The notes under the pieces were generated by a model that saw only the letters and a list, made by a program, of their open reading frames with translations, made no database searches and had not been told where the DNA came from. Below, piece by piece: positions 1 to 9,300 of a stretch of DNA of 64,000 nt. This DNA comes from Petasospora fabianii (lineage: Eukaryota; Ascomycota; Saccharomycetes; Phaffomycetales; Wickerhamomycetaceae), in NCBI GenBank assembly GCA_022641835.1, contig CP048716.1, positions 682,001-746,000 of the forward strand, in the 5' to 3' direction. Position 1 is the first letter of the stretch. Every line of letters starts with the position of its first letter. Both the position numbers and the translations under genes were made by a program.

Positions 1-470
1 AAACCAAGGAAAACTCCTCATATAAATATACTGGAAAGCCACTCCTGGGACCATTTGCCAGATCCGAAAATTTTCCGTCCCCCTCAAACAAAAAAAAAAA
101 AAAAACAAAACAAAAAGCAACAGAGAAGCTGAGGCGTCGTGGCCCTGGAATTTTTTCTGTCAGCGGCTCTTCACCTCAGTAGCGCGTGCACCTTCGCTAG
201 CAGACGTCGTCTTCCAGAGCTCTTTCCTCATCAACTAGACCTTTCAAAGGCACAAAGAGTTTCTTTTACGGACACTTTACACAGACCGCCACACTCAGAG
301 CTGCGCCGAAGCGATAGCCGCCCACCTCGTCGCTTGCCAACTGCCCATCGCCGTCCCTACGCGTCCCGTTCCTTTGTCTGCCTTACCTTGATCCAAGAGA
401 GACAGCGGCACATAGAGACAGAGGACTTACCGCCCACGCACGCTCCACCACCACCGGCAACAACACATCC
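1..470 (+). other. Upstream region and leader of UBP10
   Basis: Non-coding stretch at the window edge. It holds a TATA-like TATAAATA at about 21-28, a long A-rich run from about 90 to 120, and a C/A-rich segment just before the UBP10 ATG, as is common in yeast 5' leaders. An open frame across 139-474 lacks an ATG start and resembles no known protein, so I do not call it. Confidence 0.5.
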
Positions 471-3014
471 ATGAGCGACGTCAAGGACAGCATCGCACCC
501 CTCGTCCAGCGTATTCTTTCGGACCCGCTACACTTCTCGCCAGCAACTCGTCCAGAGCTCCAGACCACCCGCCCCGCGGCCTACGTCAAGATAGGCTCCA
601 CACACTCCAGAGAAGCAAGACCCTCGCCCTCACTGACCAAGGCGGATCCATCATCGGCCGCAGAGATGCAGGCAAAGGCCAAGAGACAGCCGGCACCAAC
701 GTCACTCGCCGACGCCTTGGGTAAGTACACAGGGAAGAGGGTCCTTGCTGATTCTTCCACAGCTGACTCTAAAAGAGCTAAGAAGCAACGCAAGAGTGCC
801 CATGAAGAGACAAGCACAGATTCATCAAGTGCCACAAGCTCATTGGAACCAGATAATGATATTGGTGTCAGTTTAGATGATCACGACTCCGAGAGCTCTA
901 CAGTTAATGAGGAGGAAGATGAAGAACAAGAAGATAATGATGACGATGATGACGATGATGATGATGATGAGGAGGAGGAGGAGGAGTACGACGACAAAGA
1001 CAATGAGAAAACATCATCAGATAGTTCAGATGACACAGAGTACACAGATGCCAATAGCCCGGACTTTGTTTCAGAGACTCCACGCAACATTATCAGCAAG
1101 AAGGTGTTTGAACAATTCAAAAGCTCTCCATCTAGCTCAAATGTCAGTGATGATAACTCCGAAGTTGAGAAACAAGAACAGGATGGGAAAGATAATGATG
1201 ATGATGACGATGACAATGACGAAGATGAAGATGATGAAGACGATGAAGATGATGAAGATGACGACTATGTTGAAGGCCAAGATACTGCTGATCTCAACAA
1301 TAGCTCGAGCTCCAGTTCTAGTGGCGATGACGATGAGGAAGATGATGAAGATGAGGATGATGATGATGATGATGATGACGAACACAGTAAGCATCTTCTT
1401 AAGACAGAACTTCTTGATGATCGCAACGCCGCCGGTACATCTACACCATCTACTCCACCAACATCTCCAGAGTCAGACGATGCTCTAGATGAGAAGCCAA
1501 TCTCTACTGACCCAATCTTGCTCAAAGACTTTTATCAGATCAATGAGGCCGCCAATGACCGCGGTTCCAACTCATCCAAGCGCATAGTCAAGAACTGGGG
1601 CAAACAACTCACAACTCTTAAACCATCAGGTCTTCTCAATCATGGAGTCACTTGTTATACCAACGCTGCAGTACAAGCAATGGTGCACATTCCAGCCATC
1701 CAGCATTACTTGTATGATGTTCTTGCAAACAAATACAAGGACACTATCAACCCAAGATCAGTGACACATGTCCTTGCTGAGACCGCTGCAAGAATGTGGA
1801 AAGGTGATCACAAACACATCAACCCAAAGAAATTGATTGGAAGATTGGATGACATTAACTGTATGATGTCTGAATGGCAACAGGAGGACTCTCATGAGTA
1901 CTTCATGTCCTTACTCTCAAGGTTGCAGGAGGATTCAACACCAAAGGGTCACAAGCTCAACGAAAGTATCATCTACGATATCTTTGGTGGACTGTTGAAT
2001 CAAAGTGTTACTTGTAAGAGTTGTGGTCATGTGTCCAAGACACAACAGGAGTTTTACGACTTGTCATTGCACTTAGGATCCTCCAGAAAGAACAGCATCA
2101 CAACATTGTCTGAAAATGACAAGAAATTGCTACAACAGAATGGTACTCAGATACCATCTACCCTTGAAGAGGAAGACACGAAACAGAGGTACTCGATCCA
2201 AAAATCCATCAAAGACTTCTTTTCCCCAGAACTCATCAAACCAGATCGTTCAGACAAGTCTGGATATGTTTGTGAATCATGCAAACAACGTACATCTGCC
2301 ATTAAGATATCTAGCATTGATCGTTTCCCAGAGACACTTCCTGTTCATCTGAAGCGTTTCCGTTTCAACGGGTCTTCATCATCCAAGGTTAAACAAGCCG
2401 TTTCATACCCATCCATCCTTGATCTTTCATCATACACCACATCTTCAACACCTGCCCTTTATCAACTAATCTGTGTCGTTGTCCACGAGGGCCGTAGTGT
2501 CTCATCGGGTCATTACATTGCTCATTGTCGTCAACCGGATGGTTCATGGGCTACATATGACGATGAGTATATTAATGCCATTCAGGAGAGACAAGTGCTC
2601 AGAGACCCATCTGCATATTATCTAATCTACACCCGTCTTACACATAAATCCATCATTTCAAACCCAACGTCATACGCCACCCCTACCCCACCTGCATCAT
2701 CATTGGCACAATCCAACTCCAAAGCCGCCAAGCAGTTTGTTCCACCTTCTCCAAACACACAACAGCAGGGGAAGAAGGCGAAGCAGCAGCAGCAGCAGCA
2801 ACAGCAGAAGCAGCAATCAACGGGGAAGAAGGTGATCAAGAATGCCCATGCTGCCATGACCGCACAGATGTCTCCGCGCTCCAAGGGCAAACAGATGAAG
2901 AAGATGAGGATTGGTTCGATGGTGCCGACTAACAACTTGGGAAACGTTGGTGGTAAGAACATGAGGTATAATGGTAAGAGAGATGGAAAGTCTAGAAGAT
3001 TCAAGAAGTATTGA
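471..3014 (+). CDS. UBP10: Ubiquitin carboxyl-terminal hydrolase, Ubp10/Dot4 type
   Basis: 847-residue cysteine protease of the USP family. In S. cerevisiae Ubp10 removes ubiquitin from histone H2B at silent chromatin and acts in the nucleolus. The catalytic domain starts near residue 385: the Cys box GVTCYTN places the nucleophile at Cys395, a CxxC pair follows around residues 515-520 with a second near 600, and the His box SGHYIAH gives His681. The first ~350 residues are low-complexity, with long Asp/Glu runs and Ser clusters, and the tail is Gln- and Lys-rich (polyQ near residue 770), ending in a basic stretch. An acidic head plus a basic tail around a USP core is typical of Ubp10. The start is the first ATG in frame. 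The phrase GLLNHGVTCYTNAAVQAM is close to Ubp10 as I remember it. Confidence 0.93.
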   Translation: MSDVKDSIAPLVQRILSDPLHFSPATRPELQTTRPAAYVKIGSTHSREARPSPSLTKADPSSAAEMQAKAKRQPAPTSLADALGKYTGKRVLADSSTADSKRAKKQRKSAHEETSTDSSSATSSLEPDNDIGVSLDDHDSESSTVNEEEDEEQEDNDDDDDDDDDDEEEEEEYDDKDNEKTSSDSSDDTEYTDANSPDFVSETPRNIISKKVFEQFKSSPSSSNVSDDNSEVEKQEQDGKDNDDDDDDNDEDEDDEDDEDDEDDDYVEGQDTADLNNSSSSSSSGDDDEEDDEDEDDDDDDDDEHSKHLLKTELLDDRNAAGTSTPSTPPTSPESDDALDEKPISTDPILLKDFYQINEAANDRGSNSSKRIVKNWGKQLTTLKPSGLLNHGVTCYTNAAVQAMVHIPAIQHYLYDVLANKYKDTINPRSVTHVLAETAARMWKGDHKHINPKKLIGRLDDINCMMSEWQQEDSHEYFMSLLSRLQEDSTPKGHKLNESIIYDIFGGLLNQSVTCKSCGHVSKTQQEFYDLSLHLGSSRKNSITTLSENDKKLLQQNGTQIPSTLEEEDTKQRYSIQKSIKDFFSPELIKPDRSDKSGYVCESCKQRTSAIKISSIDRFPETLPVHLKRFRFNGSSSSKVKQAVSYPSILDLSSYTTSSTPALYQLICVVVHEGRSVSSGHYIAHCRQPDGSWATYDDEYINAIQERQVLRDPSAYYLIYTRLTHKSIISNPTSYATPTPPASSLAQSNSKAAKQFVPPSPNTQQQGKKAKQQQQQQQQKQQSTGKKVIKNAHAAMTAQMSPRSKGKQMKKMRIGSMVPTNNLGNVGGKNMRYNGKRDGKSRRFKKY
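910..1385 (+). repeat. GAT/GAG/GAC acidic-codon repeats inside UBP10
   Basis: Three blocks of nearly pure GAY/GAR codons (about 910-990, 1195-1265 and 1325-1380) encode Asp/Glu runs. They are trinucleotide-like tracts, prone to length change, and open long spurious frames on the other strand. Confidence 0.85.
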
Positions 3015-4232
3015 ACACTAATAGATTATTACATTCATCAGCATTGTTAATTATTGTGAGAAAAGATGTAGATATCGTTTAGATGCCGTAAAGAATGGGC
3101 TTTGATGAATCTGCATTCATGAGCCCCTCATTAGACGAGGCGGGCTTGTGAGTTCAAAACGCGCTATTGTTGAAGGGTCCAGGGTCCCTAGGAGACACCA
3201 ACGGTAGTTAGTCTAGTAAGAGCTAAAGATGATAACTCCTCGATCTGTTCGCCTTATCCTCCAACCAGAAGGGAATCATCGATCACTGACGCAGTTATTT
3301 ATGCATATGGCTGCGAGAACCCGACGCCCCCACCTGCCTACTAAGTTGCACGCGACCCCCACCCATGATCAAAAGATCCCAAATAACACCGCGATTGACC
3401 AAACAGAAGTGGGTAAAGCAGCCTACATCAAGCCCCCCTTTGACACGCACCTTCCTATACGTTTGGCCGAACGGACATAACTGACCCACAAAATCTATCC
3501 ATCGTTCGAATTGGGATAAATATTACAGTGGGCAGTTTTTCGGCGAGTGCATTTGCCTCACGACGCGTCATAAAACCATCGGCCACACACGGAAATTGAG
3601 GACCAAGTAAGGAGCGAACGCCTCCTTCTACTTATTGCAGTAGCGTTTCCGTCTCAAAACGAGGGGGGAGGGACTTGGGGTTGGCGATACTCACACAATC
3701 AGCGTGTCAATTAGAAGAACCAACTGTGGTGGAACAACTTCAATTCTTAGCGATCTCATAGATCGATCACCCCCGATGTGTTGGTCAATATTTCTGAATA
3801 TGTACACAAATATCGCCCCGTAAAGAAAAATGCTGCTGCAAACGCGTGGTCGAAAACCTGTGCATGTCTTCCAAAGAGTACAGATCCAAAAGAATCTTTG
3901 ATTGGATGCTGTGACCGTAATGTCGTGTGCTCAAATGTAAGTATGGTTGTTTCTCCGGTTACAACGTTGAACCATCTCGTTTTTAGAACAATTTTCATCC
4001 CAAATAGGAAATATTTAATAAGAAATGCGGCGCTTTTCAATGCACGACGCGCTCCAAATTGTTTTGATGTCGTTAATTCACATCATTCCCGGTAAAGGGT
4101 CAACCTCAATTGGGGCCGACCTCATGTAGTCCACTCCTATAAGAATGCACGGGTCCCCTGGGAGAAAAGGCATAATCGCCACCCGCAAGACCCCGAATTA
4201 TACCTACCCACATCTGCATCAATAAGTAAAAA
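3015..4232. other. Intergenic region UBP10-UTR2
   Basis: 1.2 kb without a credible gene; frames of 60-105 codons on both strands overlap each other and resemble nothing known. Two ACGCGT (MCB-type) hexamers lie at 3563-3568 and 3842-3847, a possible cell-cycle input to UTR2. A G-rich run is at about 3660-3675. Confidence 0.5.
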
Positions 4233-5696
4233 ATGGTTCTCCCATCATCGGTGCTCGTCTCGGTCTTGATGGCCATCCCAGCAACTCTTGCCGCTACTAC
4301 TTCCATAGCGTGCTCCGCCGATTCTCAGTGTCCAGAGGAGTCTCCATGTTGTAACCAATACGGTGAATGTGGTTCCGGTGCCCACTGTCTCGGTGGTTGT
4401 CATCCTGGATTCTCATACAAGAAGGAGGCATGTATGGCTATGCCTATCTGTAAGGATGTCAAAACCACTTTCGGTTCACAGGCATACCCAAACATTGAAC
4501 AATATCTCGGTAACCCAGAGGACTCTGACTGGGTCTACACTGGCTACGCCTTGAACAACGACGCTGGTGATGCCCTTCTGCTTACAATGCCGGAGGACTC
4601 CACTGGTACCGTTCTTTCCTCTTCTAGATACATGCTTTACGGTAAGTATGGTGCTACGCTGAAATCTTCCAGAACCGGTGGTGTTGTTTCCGGATTCATC
4701 ACTTACTCTGATTCTCAGGATGAGATTGATTGGGAGTTTGTTGGTAGTGAATTGGACGTTGCTGAGACAAACTACTACTCTCAGGGTGCTCTTAATTGGA
4801 ATAATTTCCTTTATCTCAACGACACCTCCAACACATTCGAGAACTATCACACTTATGAAGTTGACTGGCAAGAAGATCATATCACATGGTACTTGGATGG
4901 TAAATCCGTTAGAACCTTGAAGAAGGCTGACACATACGACGAAACCACTGGTGTCTACAAGTATCCACAGACCCCAGCTCGTGTTCAATTCTCTATTTGG
5001 CCTGTCGTCGAAACTGCTGGTCAGGGTACTAAAGACTGGGCTGGTGGTGTCGTTAACTGGAATTCTGAGGACATTCAGAAGGAAGGTTACTTCTATGTTA
5101 CTCTTAAGGACGCATACATCAAGTGTGGTTCTGCTCCATCATCCGTTGCTGTTAAGGGTTCAAATGCTTATGTCTACAACAGTACTTCTGTCTTCAACCA
5201 GGATACTATCATGATCACAGATGATGATACCGTTCTCTGTTCTTTTGACAACACTGGTTTGGATGACAACTCTGGTTGTGCTGCTGGTTCTTCCTCCGAG
5301 TCTTCCTCTGAGTCTTCCTCTGAGTCTTCTTCTGAGTCTTCTTCTGAGTCTTCTTCTGAGTCCTCTTCTGAGTCCTCTTCCTCTTCCGAATCTTCTTCTG
5401 AGTCATCGTCTGAGAGCTCTTCGTCTTCCAAGACTTCCTCTTCTAAGGCTTCCTCCTCCACTAAAGCTTCCTCTACTTTTTCCAAGCCATCCTCTACAAC
5501 ATCATTATCTTCATCTTCATCTGACTCTGCTTCTTCAAGTACACAGCAAGGCTTTGCCCAATCAGTTGGATCAACATCCACTGGTGAAGTCTCTACCACA
5601 TCCTTGGGTGCCTCTTCTAGCGCTGCCGGTGTTGTTATTAAGTCATCAGGAATCATGGCTTCCTTAGCTGCTCTTGCCATGCTTGTCATCTCATGA
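4233..5696 (+). CDS. UTR2: GPI-anchored chitin-glucan transglycosylase, Utr2/Crh2 type
   Basis: 487-residue cell-wall enzyme that transfers chitin chains to beta-glucan. A hydrophobic signal peptide covers residues 1-20. A Cys-rich chitin-binding (CBM18-like) module follows at about 24-70, which is what separates Utr2 from Crh1. The GH16 catalytic motif DEIDWE spans residues 163-168, with Glu164 as expected nucleophile and Glu168 as acid/base. A Ser/Thr-rich stalk (about 350-465) begins with repeated Ser-Ser-Ser-Glu units. The C-terminus is a hydrophobic GPI-attachment signal. The start ATG has A at -3. Upstream MCB-type hexamers suggest cell-cycle control, which is inference only. Confidence 0.93.
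   Translation: MVLPSSVLVSVLMAIPATLAATTSIACSADSQCPEESPCCNQYGECGSGAHCLGGCHPGFSYKKEACMAMPICKDVKTTFGSQAYPNIEQYLGNPEDSDWVYTGYALNNDAGDALLLTMPEDSTGTVLSSSRYMLYGKYGATLKSSRTGGVVSGFITYSDSQDEIDWEFVGSELDVAETNYYSQGALNWNNFLYLNDTSNTFENYHTYEVDWQEDHITWYLDGKSVRTLKKADTYDETTGVYKYPQTPARVQFSIWPVVETAGQGTKDWAGGVVNWNSEDIQKEGYFYVTLKDAYIKCGSAPSSVAVKGSNAYVYNSTSVFNQDTIMITDDDTVLCSFDNTGLDDNSGCAAGSSSESSSESSSESSSESSSESSSESSSESSSSSESSSESSSESSSSSKTSSSKASSSTKASSTFSKPSSTTSLSSSSSDSASSSTQQGFAQSVGSTSTGEVSTTSLGASSSAAGVVIKSSGIMASLAALAMLVIS
5289..5420 (+). repeat. 12-bp tandem repeat coding Ser-Ser-Ser-Glu in UTR2
   Basis: About ten degenerate copies of a TCTTCCTCTGAG-like unit encode the beginning of the Ser-rich stalk. This is the kind of intragenic repeat that changes copy number between yeast strains. 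Confidence 0.85.
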
Positions 5697-6301
5697 GCTT
5701 CTTAATGATTAAACGAACTATTCTATACCAAAACTTTTATATTTAATGTCATCCTACTTTCAAATCGTTAACCTTGTTTGTACTATCTGATTATGTCGAT
5801 TCTAATCAAACTAATAGTGATTGTTCAGATGTTCTTCCTCCAGTGCTCTGCTGATGTCGTCTAGCACCTTAATGTAGAACTGTATAGACCATTAGCATTT
5901 AAATTGGCGTATAACAACAACTGCTGTGCCGTCTGTAGTAGTCTCTTTCCCTAAAGTCGTCTGCTCCGGGGCGGCTAAGGACCCGACCTCAAACCCGAAT
6001 GGCCCCGGGGCATCCATCCGTGGGAGCTAAATTTTTTTAATCGTTACGGCCACACAGTCGGCGGGGTCTATTTGTTTTTCTCTGTCCCGATCGGGAAGTG
6101 TGTCAGAATTAAGAGTCCGAAAGTCGTAAATCTGACGGGGTGGTGTTCGGATGTTTGCTCTTTTAATGTGTGTTGAAGTCGTGCCCTGACAAAGTCCCCG
6201 AGCAACGCCCAATTTCATAGCCCTGCTTTCCCCAAACCTCTCTCAATTCAGAGGCCAGAATCTTGTGAAACCAGAAAACAACGCTCGATTGACACACCGC
6301 A
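5697..6301. other. Intergenic region UTR2-EIS1
   Basis: 605 bp holding the UTR2 3' end and the promoter of the next gene. A GC-rich patch with CCGG-type words lies at about 5965-6015. No TATA box, RNA gene or repeat is evident. Confidence 0.5.
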
Positions 6302-9300
6302 ATGTCTACTGTCCCAGCTGAAAGCCCGGGAAAGAAGACGACTGCCTTCCGTCAGACAGTCAACATTGTTCGTGACAAGCAGACCTGGGTTTCTCCATTC
6401 AGAGACGCTCAGCGTCAGCAGGTCAAGAATGCTGCAAAGTCAGCAAAGAAATCTACCACTACTCCTGCTAAGGATGGGACCCCAAAGAAAGCAACAGAAA
6501 ACAAGAAAGATGTTTCTACTCCGGCTGCATCACCTGCCGCTAAGGATGAGACTGAGACTCCAACGAAATCTGGAAAGGAAGTCGATGCCTCCGCTGCTGC
6601 TGCTGCTGCCTCAGCTATTTCTGAGCCAGCCGCTACCATTACAGCCAAACCGCACAAGGAGGCCGTTGTAGAGAAGATGATTGACCTTGGTGGTGGTCTC
6701 AAGATGCCAGAGTCTAAGATCTTGGCCATCGCCAAGAGCAAACTCAGCAAGAGCTTCGACACAATCAACGAGAAGGCTACCGAGCAGCAGAAATTGAGAG
6801 AACTTAAGCACCAGAAAAAGCTCGAACTCGAGGCCCTGAAAGACCAGAGTAAGTTGAACTCAAAGTTCTCAAAGTGGAAAAAGAAACTCGAAGGTGAGAA
6901 GAAGAAGTTCACCACCGACCACGAGCGGAAGGTTGCCGAAGTTGAAGCATCAATTGCTGCGCTTGACAAGGAGATTGCGTCCTTTGATAAGAAGACCAAC
7001 AAGGAGATTGAGCAGGCCAAGGAGAAACACCTCACGACGACCGAGAGCCTCGACAAGAAGCATATCGAATCGAAGGAGACACATGCCCGTGAGACTGAGG
7101 AGCAGACTCAGAAGAACCTCACAGCCATTCATGATAGTGTCATCACGCAGAAGCGCAACGAGATTGCTACTCGTGTTCTCCATGCCCGCCAGTCCGAGTA
7201 CGAGCTTAAGCTCGAGCTCCTAGAGTTGCAGCTCAAGCAGAATCAGCGAGAAGTTGAAAAGCAGAATGGTGTCAACACCGAGCATTCCACTCAGAAGGCC
7301 GAGCTTGAGGCAAAGATCGCTCAGGTTAAGGGTGTCATCTCTGAGAATGAGGATCTCATCCGTCAGGCTGAACAGAAGAACCTTGATACAGCTCAGAGCG
7401 TCAAGTCTGCAGAGTCAGATCTCGAAAGCTCCAGAGCTAGAGTGGAGAAACTCAAACTTGAGTTGGCTGCTGTTAAGGCTGGTAAGACTGACAGATCCAC
7501 CAGACTACAGGAGGCTCAACAGAAGAGGCAATTATATGACGAAGAAGTCGAGAGACGTCGTATCGCCGAGGAGGAGAGACAGAAGAAGGCCGAGGAGGAG
7601 AGGATTGCAAGAGAGAAGGCTGAGGAAGAGAGACAGAAGAAGGCTGAGGAGGAAAGAATTGCAAGAGAGGAGGCCGAGGAAGAGGAAAGACTTCGTAAGG
7701 AGGAAGAAGAGAGACAGCGCAAGGAAGAGGAGGAGAAGGCTGCTGCTGCTGCTGCCGCCGCTGCCGCCGCTGCTCTTGCTGAAAAGGAAGCCGCCGAGAA
7801 GGCTGCTGCTGAGGAGGCTGCTAAAAGAAAGGCAGAAGAGAAAGCCGCTGCTGAGGCCGCCCAAAAGGAAGCCGATGATAAGGCTGCTGCCGAAGCTGCT
7901 AAGAAGGAGGCTGAGGAAAAGGCTGCTGCTGATGCTGCCAAGAAGGAATCCGAAGAGAAGGCCGCCGCTGAGAAGGAGGCTGCTGACAAGAAGGCGGCTG
8001 AAGCCAAGGACCACGACAACTCCAAGACTAACCTTGCCCTCGGTGCTTCCGCTCTTGCTGCTGGTGTTGCCGCCACTGCTGCCGCTGCTGGTTCTACTGC
8101 CTCCAATGCTGGTGGTAAGCTCGCCAATGTCTCTCTCAAATCCAGTGAGCCAATGACTTCTGATCTTCCAAAGGACGTTGGTGACGCCAAGATCAAGGAG
8201 ACCAAACCTGTAACCTCTGAGGATGCTGACCTTCCAAGTGAGAAGGGTGATCTCGTTGTCAGCAAGATCAACGTCAAGGAGGACGCTCCACTATCTAAGA
8301 CCAAGAGTAAGAGAAGAATCTCCGGTTTCTTCTCCTCTTTCAAGAAGAAAGACAAAGCTTCTGAAAAAGAAAAGTCTCCTGAGAAGTCCAAGGATAAGTC
8401 AAAGGGTAAGTCCTCCACACCCGCTGCTATTGGTGGCGTCTCCGCTGCTGTCGGTGGTACCGCTGCCGTTGCGACTGCTACTGCTGTAGAGGCTTCCAAG
8501 GCCGCTGGTGAGACTGGTACCTCTGCTACCGCCACCGTTGATGCGGTCTCTAAGAAGGCAGCTGTCTCCCCTGGCACTGATGGTGCCACTGATGCTTCTA
8601 TTCCAGCTACCTCTGGCCCTGTTACTGATGCTGCTCCAGTTGCTGCCTCTGAGCCAACTGTTGATGCTCCAGTGACTAAGGAGGTCATCGAGCCTGCTTC
8701 TTCTTCTTCTCCTGCTGCCTCCGAAGGCTCTGTTAAGGAGCCTGCTGTTGACACTCCAGTCACCAAGGATACCACTGAGCCAATCCTTGGTGTTCCAGTC
8801 TCTAAAGATACTGCCGAGGGTTCCACTGAGGTCACCTCTGAGGATGCCACTGACAATGCCACTGATCCTGCTACGGCCGGTGCTGCTGCCACTGCTGCTA
8901 CTACTGCTGCTGCTCTTGTTGCTACTAACGCTGTCGGTGGGCCAGCTGGAAATTCCTCTGTTACGGATGACGCCACTGAGCCAGTGGCTACTGAGACTCC
9001 AGCTGTTGTCGAAACTAAATCTGTTGTTGAGACTCCATCTGTTGCTGAGACTCCATCAGTTGCCGACTCGATTTCCAAGTCCGTCAAGGAGCCAATTGAG
9101 GAGCCAGTTGAGGAGCCAGTTACTGATACTGCTGCTGACACTACCGCTCCGGCTGAATCTGACAAGGAAAACCTCTCTCCAATCGGGTCTACAGAGGTTC
9201 CTGTCACTACCTCTGCTCCTCAGCCGTCTGCTACCATTGAGAACGTCACTGGCACTGAGTTCAACACCAAAGTTATCCACGCTGGTGATGAGACTTTCGT

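Noticed and set aside
139-474. Open frame of ~111 codons overlapping the UBP10 start
   Set aside because: It has no ATG start, lies in a C/A-rich leader, and resembles no protein.
877-1525. Several frames of 80-200 codons over the UBP10 acidic region on both strands
   Set aside because: They are by-products of GAT/GAG repeats and consist of Met/Lys/Ser/Ile runs.
3778-4095. 105-codon frame upstream of UTR2, with a 94-codon frame on the opposite strand
   Set aside because: Mutually overlapping, no recognisable domain, in a promoter region. Chance is the simplest reading.
7516-9207. 563-codon frame on the minus strand inside the EIS1-like gene
   Set aside because: It mirrors the GCT/GAG-rich codons of the real gene and is made of Ser/Ala/Val runs without a domain.
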